Assembly (NCBI GenBank): GCA_022795575.1
Contig: JAAWGY010000055.1
Span: forward strand, 1-10,756
Length of the DNA stretch: 10,756 nucleotides
DNA from: Angelakisella sp.
Lineage (GTDB): Bacteria; Bacillota; Clostridia; Oscillospirales; Ruminococcaceae
Direction: 5' to 3'
The position numbers and the translations under genes were made by a program. This document shows, in pieces, positions 6,871 to 10,756 of this stretch; position 1 is the stretch's first letter; every line of letters begins with the position of its first letter. Below the pieces are notes generated by a model that worked only from the letters and a program-made list of their open reading frames with translations, did no database searches and was not told where the DNA came from.

Positions 6871-6890
6871 TAAGAGCCGCAGCGCAACCG

Positions 6891-6929
6891 AAAAAAAGAG
6901 CCCCCTCCCAGGTGGAGGGGGCTTTTTTT
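6891..6929. terminator. Bidirectional intrinsic terminator
   Basis: A perfect ten-pair stem AGCCCCCTCC (6899-6908) / GGAGGGGGCT (6914-6923) with loop caggt is followed by a run of T (to 6929) on the plus strand. It is preceded by seven A (6891-6897), which is the T tract for the minus strand. It therefore ends the ribosomal operon from the left and the MobB-like/kinase operon from the right, whose last stop codon is at 6932-6934, nine bases away. Confidence 0.95.
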
Positions 6930-6931
6930 GT

Positions 6932-7642
6932 TTACCGAAATACCGGCGAGTAGCTGATGATCAGCAGCAGCCGGAGGAGGGCCTTCTCCAGCTGGTCCCG
7001 CCAGGGGGGCGGGGCATTGCGGCGGGCGCAGAGGGCCTCGGCCTCTTGGGCCAGCGCCTGCTCCAGCACCGGCAGGCGGAGGATGAGGGGGAGGGCGCAT
7101 TCCCGCAGCAGCTCTGCCGCCAGCTCCAGCTTTAGGGGGGTGAAGGGGGGGTGATAGGTGAGGGTGAAGACGGCCAGACGGGCGGCGTCCTCCTCGGGGG
7201 AGCCGGGGCGGCAGGCCTCAAAGTCCAGGCCGGTCAGGGCGCCCTCCGGGGAGAGGAGGAAGTTGCGCAGGTGGGCGTCCCCCAGGACCATGCCGCCGCT
7301 GGCGGCGTAGTAGCGGGATAGCCACCGGGCCAGGGCGGGGAGGGCTTGGCGGAGGCGGCGGGCCTGGGGGGGGTGGGCTTCGGCTTCCTCCAGGAGGTCG
7401 GCGAGGGTGTCCCCGGGGAGGTAGCGGTAGAGGATCACCGGTTCCTCTGCCGAAAGGATGGGGGCCACCGGGACGCCGGCCTCGGTGAGGCGGCGGACCA
7501 TGGACAGCTCGGCGGCGAAGGCCTCCCGGTTGGGGCCGAAGTCCTTTCGCACCGTCCAGCCCAGGCCGGGGAGGAGGCGCTTTTCCACCAGGTTGCGTTT
7601 GGAGCGGAGGCGGAGGGGCTGTTCCTCCTGGGGGCGGCTCAC
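6932..7642 (-). CDS. Protein-kinase-fold (APH/RIO-like) phosphotransferase, substrate unknown
   Basis: The product has 236 residues with the residue pattern of the protein kinase-like superfamily. A candidate ATP-binding Lys33 lies in TVRKDF, a candidate helix-C Glu45 in FAAEL, and a hinge-like segment is YRYLPGDTLADLL (72-84). The catalytic loop is GDAHLRNFL, with Asp122 and Asn127, and the metal-binding Asp140 lies in TGLDFE. The HxD histidine of classical kinases is replaced by Gly. The start is the GTG at 7642, whose GTGA overlaps the stop of the upstream MobB-like gene; GGGAGG lies seven bases before it. The frame stays open upstream but only as Pro-rich shadow of the neighbour. Substrate could be a small molecule, lipid/sugar or protein. 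The family subgroup cannot be named from sequence alone. Confidence 0.72.
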   Translation of the reverse strand: MSRPQEEQPLRLRSKRNLVEKRLLPGLGWTVRKDFGPNREAFAAELSMVRRLTEAGVPVAPILSAEEPVILYRYLPGDTLADLLEEAEAHPPQARRLRQALPALARWLSRYYAASGGMVLGDAHLRNFLLSPEGALTGLDFEACRPGSPEEDAARLAVFTLTYHPPFTPLKLELAAELLRECALPLILRLPVLEQALAQEAEALCARRNAPPPWRDQLEKALLRLLLIISYSPVFR

Positions 7643-8358
7643 GGGGTGGCCTCCCCGGGGAGGCGGATGGTGAGCTCTGCGCCGGGGGGGAGGGGGGTGT
7701 TTGCCGACAGGAGGGCCAGGGCGAGGGCTTGGTGGAGGGATTCCGGTAGGGGGAGGGGGTGGCCGGAGGCATCCCGGAGGGAGAGGGCCGGGGTGGCGGG
7801 GGCGGGCCAAGGGGCGGCCATTTGGGCGGTCAGGGAGGCGAGGGCGGAGGCGCCCTCCGGGGTGGTTACGTCGAAGGCGGGGAGGCCGCAGAGGTGGCGG
7901 TGGCGGGATGCTGCTTGGCCGCTGACGGCGAAGGCGCGGGGGGTGATGCGTTCGGCGGCGTCGGCGGGGTCTACGGCGGTGACGATGCGGGGGAGGGGGG
8001 CGTCGTAGTCGCCCTCCAGGATGACGTAATCGTAGGGGGCGAGGAGGGGGAGGAGGGAGGGGAGGGGGAGCTCCTGGGGGAAGAGGAGGGCGGTTTCGGT
8101 GGCGGCGCGGGTCAGGACCAGGCTGCTGCCGGCTTGGCGATGGCGGTAGGAGTTGCTGCCGGGGGTATCGATGGTGAAGGGGGTAAGCTGGTGGGGGGAG
8201 AGACCGGGGGCTTGGCGGCGGTGGATGCCGGGGCGGCCGCAGGCGATGGATTTGGCGGAGGCAACGGAGAGGCCGGCGGCGGTAAAGGCGCGGATGAGGG
8301 CCTCTGCAACGGTAGTTTTACCGGAGCCGCTGACGCCAACGATGGTGATTAGCTTCAC
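7639..8358 (-). CDS. MobB-like P-loop NTPase with C-terminal extension
   Basis: MobB proteins are GTP-binding partners of MobA in forming molybdopterin-guanine dinucleotide. This 239-residue protein begins VKLITIVGVSGSGKTTVAEAL with a Walker A motif at 8-15. It continues with a MobB-type middle segment, DTPGSNSYRHRQAG (64-77), and YDYVILEGDYDAPLPRIV (109-126), the MobB 'VEGF' strand. The histidine-rich KHxxH segment of E. coli MobB is replaced here by SIACGRPGIHRRQAPGLSPHQ. MobB similarity ends near residue 180; a further 55-60 residues, ending in ELTIRLPGEATP, make it longer than the usual 165-175. The start is GTG at 8358, with AAAGGAGGT just upstream. An open frame runs further upstream but only through hairpins. 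The stop overlaps the kinase start (GTGA). A molybdenum or tungsten cofactor role is likely but unproven; MobA is not in the window. Confidence 0.75.
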   Translation of the reverse strand: MKLITIVGVSGSGKTTVAEALIRAFTAAGLSVASAKSIACGRPGIHRRQAPGLSPHQLTPFTIDTPGSNSYRHRQAGSSLVLTRAATETALLFPQELPLPSLLPLLAPYDYVILEGDYDAPLPRIVTAVDPADAAERITPRAFAVSGQAASRHRHLCGLPAFDVTTPEGASALASLTAQMAAPWPAPATPALSLRDASGHPLPLPESLHQALALALLSANTPLPPGAELTIRLPGEATP

Positions 8359-8390
8359 AAGGGGACCTCCTTTCCCAAGAGCGGAAAGTT

Positions 8391-8488
8391 GCCCTTCAAA
8401 GGCCCGAAGGGCGCTAAAGTTTGGGTCAAGCCTTTTCAAAGGCTTGCAGGTCCAGGGCAGAGCCCTGGTCGCTCCCCGCAGGGAGCGA
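8391..8488. other. Run of four perfect hairpins upstream of the MobB-like gene
   Basis: Four consecutive inverted repeats: GCCCTTC (8391-8397)/GAAGGGC (8406-8412); CAAGCCTTT (8427-8435)/AAAGGCTTG (8438-8446); CCAGGGC (8452-8458)/GCCCTGG (8462-8468); and TCGCTCCC (8469-8476)/GGGAGCGA (8481-8488). None has a T tract on either strand. On the minus strand they form the leader of the MobB-like gene, ending about 32 bases before its start codon. They may be part of a dispersed intergenic repeat or a leader RNA. No promoter could be identified. Confidence 0.7.
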
Positions 8489-8615
8489 AAGGCTTTGGGT
8501 GGGGGCGCAAGGGTGTGGATGTGCGCAGAGGTGCGGGGGAGCACAGGGGGACCGGTACGTAGGGATGTGGAGGTACGCAGGGGTGCTGGGGGGCAGTCCC
8601 TGCGGGGGAACCCCT
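8489..8615. other. G-rich low-complexity intergenic stretch
   Basis: No gene is supported. The plus strand is G-rich with degenerate short motifs such as GGTGCGGGGG, GGTACGTAGGG and GGTACGCAGGGG, which recur at irregular spacing. Translation of either strand gives only Pro/His/Cys/Gly-biased low-complexity peptide. It joins the hairpin run to the large inverted repeat and may belong to the same composite non-coding region. Confidence 0.45.
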
Positions 8616-8920
8616 CCGTCGCCTGCGGGCATCCCTTCGGGAACGTGCCCTACGGCGGTTGGCCGTAGGGGCTGCTTCGCAGCCCTTTGGGGGGGGACGG
8701 CTTGCGGGTTCTGACTGGTGCTTGGCCGTTCCTTTACAGGCCGTAGGCCGCGGTCCAAAAACAGCGGCTTTTGGGTGGGGCTGGGGCCAATCGCAGTTTT
8801 TCGCCCACCCAACCAGGAAGCGCAAACCGCGGCCGGGGTTAGGAGTAGCCGCTATCTCCCCAAAACAGCCCGCTGCGCGCCGAAGGCGCTGTAAGCGGGC
8901 GCATTTTGGGACCACCAGCC
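8616..8920 (+). repeat. Structured intergenic repeat, copy A
   Basis: This stretch matches the reverse complement of 10422-10756. It begins with CCGTCGCCTGCGGGC (8616-8630) and ends with CATTTTGGGaCCACCAGCC (8902-8920). Bases 8811-8873 (63 nt) are identical to 10469-10531 on the other strand. It carries hairpins CCCTACGGC (8648-8656)/GCCGTAGGG (8662-8670), GGGCTGC (8669-8675)/GCAGCCC (8679-8685), TTGGGTGGG/CCCACCCAA (about 8771-8779/8803-8811), and a two-part hairpin at 8868-8900. It lies 3' of udk and 5' of the MobB-like gene. Open frames through it are not convincing as protein. Confidence 0.9.
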
Positions 8921-9056
8921 TAAAGCCTGTCCCCCGTACCGGGCTTGTCCCCAGGGAACGACCGGGGAAAAGCTGCTCCCCGGCCAAATCATACGATACG
9001 ATGCGTATATTATGACGAAGTTTATACATTTGGCAGTGCTCCAAGCAGCCAAACAC
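8921..9056. other. udk downstream region with hairpin and AT-rich island
   Basis: Follows udk on the minus strand. It contains the stem CCGGGGA (8962-8968)/TCCCCGG (8977-8983), without a clear T tract, so it is at best a weak terminator. It also holds a conspicuously AT-rich 50-bp island (8984-9033) bounded by CCAAAT and ATTTGG, with CGTAT repeats inside. No good terminator for udk is visible. Confidence 0.45.
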
Positions 9057-9680
9057 TCACACCCCGTTCACATGACTCCGAATCCGCTCAATAATCATGT
9101 CCAGCGCCACCAGGTTGTGCCCGCCCTCCAGCATCACAATGTCCGCGTACTTGCGGCTGGGCTGCACATACTGCTCGTGCATCGGCTTTACGGTGGTCAG
9201 ATACTGCCCCACCACGCTCTCCAGCGTCCGCCCCCGCTCCTTGACATCCCGGAGAATCCGCCGCAGAATCCGGGTGTCGGCGTCGGTGTCCACGTAGATC
9301 TTGATGTCCATCTGCTCCCGGAGGGCCGGGTCGTGGAAGATCAGGATCCCCTCTACAATAATCACCTTGGTGGGGCGGATCTCCACCGTCCGGTCGGTGC
9401 GGTTGTAGATGGAGTAATCGTAAACGGGGCAGAGGATCGCCTCCCCCGCCCGGAGCCGCCGCAGGTGCTCCGCCATCATGGCGGTGTCGAAGGTGTCCGG
9501 GTGGTCGTAGTTTAGCTTGGTCCGCTCCTCGTAGGTCAGCTCGTCGTGCTGCTTGTAGTAGTTGTCGTGGTAGATGACGCTGACCTCCTCCCCAAAGTAT
9601 TCCTTGATCTTTTGGGTGACGGTGGTTTTGCCGCTGCCGGTGCCTCCGGCGATTCCGATGACCATGGTTTTGCTGCTCAT
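9057..9680 (-). CDS. udk: Uridine kinase
   Basis: Uridine (cytidine) kinase phosphorylates uridine and cytidine to UMP and CMP with ATP or GTP in pyrimidine salvage. The product is 207 residues, the standard length. P-loop GGTGSGKTT (12-20), nucleoside-site motif YHDNYYK (37-43), NYDHPDTFD (57-65), PVYDYSIYNR (85-94), Walker B-like VIIVEGILIF (106-115), and the Arg-rich lid RILRRILRDVKERGRT (137-152) are all present, so it should be active. The ATG at 9680 is chosen because family similarity starts there and AAGGGGG lies about eight bases upstream. An in-frame ATG at 9740 overlaps the GNAT stop as ATGA and would add a charged 20-residue leader (MKRREGHDRR...). It is the second gene of a minus-strand pair behind the GNAT gene. 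Confidence 0.96.
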   Translation of the reverse strand: MSSKTMVIGIAGGTGSGKTTVTQKIKEYFGEEVSVIYHDNYYKQHDELTYEERTKLNYDHPDTFDTAMMAEHLRRLRAGEAILCPVYDYSIYNRTDRTVEIRPTKVIIVEGILIFHDPALREQMDIKIYVDTDADTRILRRILRDVKERGRTLESVVGQYLTTVKPMHEQYVQPSRKYADIVMLEGGHNLVALDMIIERIRSHVNGV

Positions 9681-9736
9681 GTCGTTTTCCCCCTTGCTTT
9701 TGTCTGTCCCTCGGCGGTCGTGGCCCTCCCGCCGCT

Positions 9737-10372
9737 TCATCTGTCCTTCTGGATCTCCTCCGGCGACGCCGGGGGGAAGCCCCTCAGGGCCGGGTGGCCG
9801 GTAAGGGCGCTGACAATCCGCCAGCCCTGCCGGGCCTCCGCCGCGTTTTGGGGGATGGGCAGAAACCCCAGGTCCAGGTAGACCTTTACCGCCAGCCAGG
9901 AGGTGGTTTGGGTGGGGATTTTGGCGTGGGTGTAGCCCAGGTCCCGCATCCTTTGCAGGGTGTGGGCGATAAGCGGCTTGGAAAGCCCCCGCCCCTGGCA
10001 GTCCCGGCGCACCGCCACCCAGTGGAGCCAGCCGGAGCCGCTGGGGTCGCCGTGGATGACGTCAAAGTAGGCGCTGGCGGTGGCGACCTTCTCCCCGGCG
10101 GCGTTCTCTACAAACACCATCCGCCGGGGGAGCTCCGCTTCGTGGCTGCCAAAGTACTGCGCCCACAGCTCCAGGCCCCGCTCCCGGGTGTCGAATTCCT
10201 TGGCGGACTGCTCGATGGCCAGCCAGCTTTCCCGGTCCCCCGGGCGGTAGAGGGTAAAGCGGTAGCCCGCCGGGAGGGGGTGGCTGGGCAGGTGGTCAAG
10301 GTCACGCTCCAGTTGCAGGTCGTAGTAGCGGATGCGGTCGTCCAGGTTGTCGTACTGGGTGGGTAGGGTCAT
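9737..10372 (-). CDS. GNAT-family N-acetyltransferase
   Basis: The product has 211 residues. The C-terminal half is a GNAT domain: the acetyl-CoA-binding motif A reads VAVRRDCQGRGLSKPLI (119-135), with the Q-x-x-G-x-G/S pyrophosphate loop QGRGLS, and motif B ends in AVKVYLDLGFLPIP (161-174). The N-terminal 110 residues include an acidic Tyr-rich start (YDNLDDRIRYYDLQLERDLD) and probably form the first strands and substrate cover. The start is the ATG at 10372, with GGAGGA eight bases upstream. The frame remains open further 5' but runs into the intergenic repeat. The substrate (amine of a small molecule, antibiotic or protein) cannot be told. Its stop overlaps a possible udk start (ATGA), so the two are probably one operon. 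Confidence 0.9.
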   Translation of the reverse strand: MTLPTQYDNLDDRIRYYDLQLERDLDHLPSHPLPAGYRFTLYRPGDRESWLAIEQSAKEFDTRERGLELWAQYFGSHEAELPRRMVFVENAAGEKVATASAYFDVIHGDPSGSGWLHWVAVRRDCQGRGLSKPLIAHTLQRMRDLGYTHAKIPTQTTSWLAVKVYLDLGFLPIPQNAAEARQGWRIVSALTGHPALRGFPPASPEEIQKDR

Positions 10373-10421
10373 GGTGGTTGTCCTCCGGTTGTTTTTTGGG
10401 TGTGGTGGGGGGGAGGGTTGG

Positions 10422-10756
10422 GGCTGGTGGGCCCAAAATGCGCCCGCCTCCTGCGCCTTCGGCGCGCGGCGGGCTGTTTTGGGGAGATAGCGGCTACTCC
10501 TAACCCCGGCCGCGGTTTGCGCTTCCTGGTTAGGAGGGCGGTACCCCGCCATTGGCCCCATCCCCACCAAAACGCCGCTGTTTTTGGACCGCGGCCTGAC
10601 GGCCTGTAAAGGAACGGCCAACGGTAAGCAAGCACCGGCCAAAGCCCGCAAATCGTCCCTCCAAAGGGCTGCGAAGCAGCCCCTACGGCCAACCGCCGAA
10701 GGCGGCTCTTAGGCCGTGCCTCCCCTGAAAGGGGAGGTGTCGCCCGCAGGCGACGG
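10422..10756 (-). repeat. Structured intergenic repeat, copy B (inverted, runs off the window)
   Basis: This is the inverted partner of 8616-8920, starting 50 bases upstream of the GNAT start codon and still matching at the last base of the window, so its far end is unknown. The 63-nt identical block is 10469-10531. Relative to copy A it has a longer module at 10699-10741, containing CCTCCCCT (10719-10726)/AGGGGAGG (10730-10737). It further contains CCGCC-gaa-GGCGG (10693-10705), GTCGCC-cgca-GGCGAC (10739-10754) and the two-part hairpin 10442-10474. No coding sequence is supported. A promoter for the GNAT-udk pair may lie in or near it, but none is recognisable. Confidence 0.9.

Noticed and set aside
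7759..8352. Gly/Glu-rich open frames on the plus strand opposite the MobB-like gene
   Set aside because: They are low-complexity antisense products of a strand rich in G runs. The minus-strand frame has a P-loop, family motifs, a Shine-Dalgarno sequence and a coupled downstream gene.
8359..8544. 62-codon N-terminal extension of the MobB-like protein
   Set aside because: It runs through the tandem hairpins and has no family similarity. The GTG at 8358 has AAAGGAGGT upstream and places the P-loop at the usual distance from the N-terminus.
8391..8755. CRISPR array or tandem repeat, because of several regularly placed palindromes
   Set aside because: The hairpins all differ in sequence and there are no identical repeats with constant-length spacers.
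8659..9015. Open frame in repeat copy A that shares peptide sequence with a minus-strand frame in copy B (10369-10692), suggesting a repeated protein
   Set aside because: The shared block GGCCGTTCCTTTACAGGCC is read in different frames in the two copies, the frames run over structured hairpins, and no Shine-Dalgarno sequence or domain supports them. The similarity comes from the DNA repeat.
8984..9033. loxP-like recombination site, because of AACTTCGT
   Set aside because: Only a short octamer resembles loxP. The two halves do not form the required 13-bp inverted arms around an 8-bp spacer.

Overview
The window is a G+C-rich chromosomal segment from a Gram-positive bacterium of the class Clostridia, probably an Oscillospiraceae/Flavonifractor-like gut lineage. 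This placement is inferred from the gene order rplO-secY-adk-map-(KOW protein)-infA-rpmJ-rpsM-rpsK-rpsD-rpoA-rplQ, the KOW/L14e-like gene between map and infA, strong AAGGAGG ribosome-binding sites, and the style of the structured intergenic repeats. No sequence search was possible.

Positions 1-6709 (+ strand) are the distal half of the spc/alpha ribosomal superoperon. It carries the end of L15, the translocon channel SecY, adenylate kinase, methionine aminopeptidase, a small KOW RNA-binding protein, IF-1, L36, S13, S11, S4, RNA polymerase alpha and L17. Genes are tightly packed with ATGA or GTGA overlaps or short Shine-Dalgarno-bearing gaps. Only two gaps, before rpoA (109 bp) and before rplQ (84 bp), are long enough to hold RNA structure. 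L36 and S4 are the zinc-binding (four-ligand) forms, and Adk has a four-cysteine lid.

Positions 6710-6930 form the boundary of the operon. A 161-bp imperfect palindrome (MITE-like) sits directly after the rplQ stop codon, between the gene and what looks like its original terminator. That terminator is bidirectional and shared with the convergent genes to the right.

Positions 6932-8358 (- strand) hold a translationally coupled pair (GTGA overlap): a MobB-like P-loop NTPase with a C-terminal extension, followed by a small protein-kinase-fold phosphotransferase of unknown substrate. Upstream of the pair lie a run of perfect hairpins and a G-rich low-complexity stretch.

Positions 8616-10756 are built around two inverted copies of a structured, non-coding repeat (about 305 and at least 335 bp). 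They enclose a two-gene minus-strand unit: a GNAT acetyltransferase followed by uridine kinase. The copies share a 63-nt identical block, differ by one exchanged hairpin module, and contain one hairpin with a compensatory base-pair change. The second copy runs off the window end. The most novel-looking items are the MITE-like palindrome, the inverted structured repeats and the MobB-like/kinase pair. The ribosomal region is ordinary.
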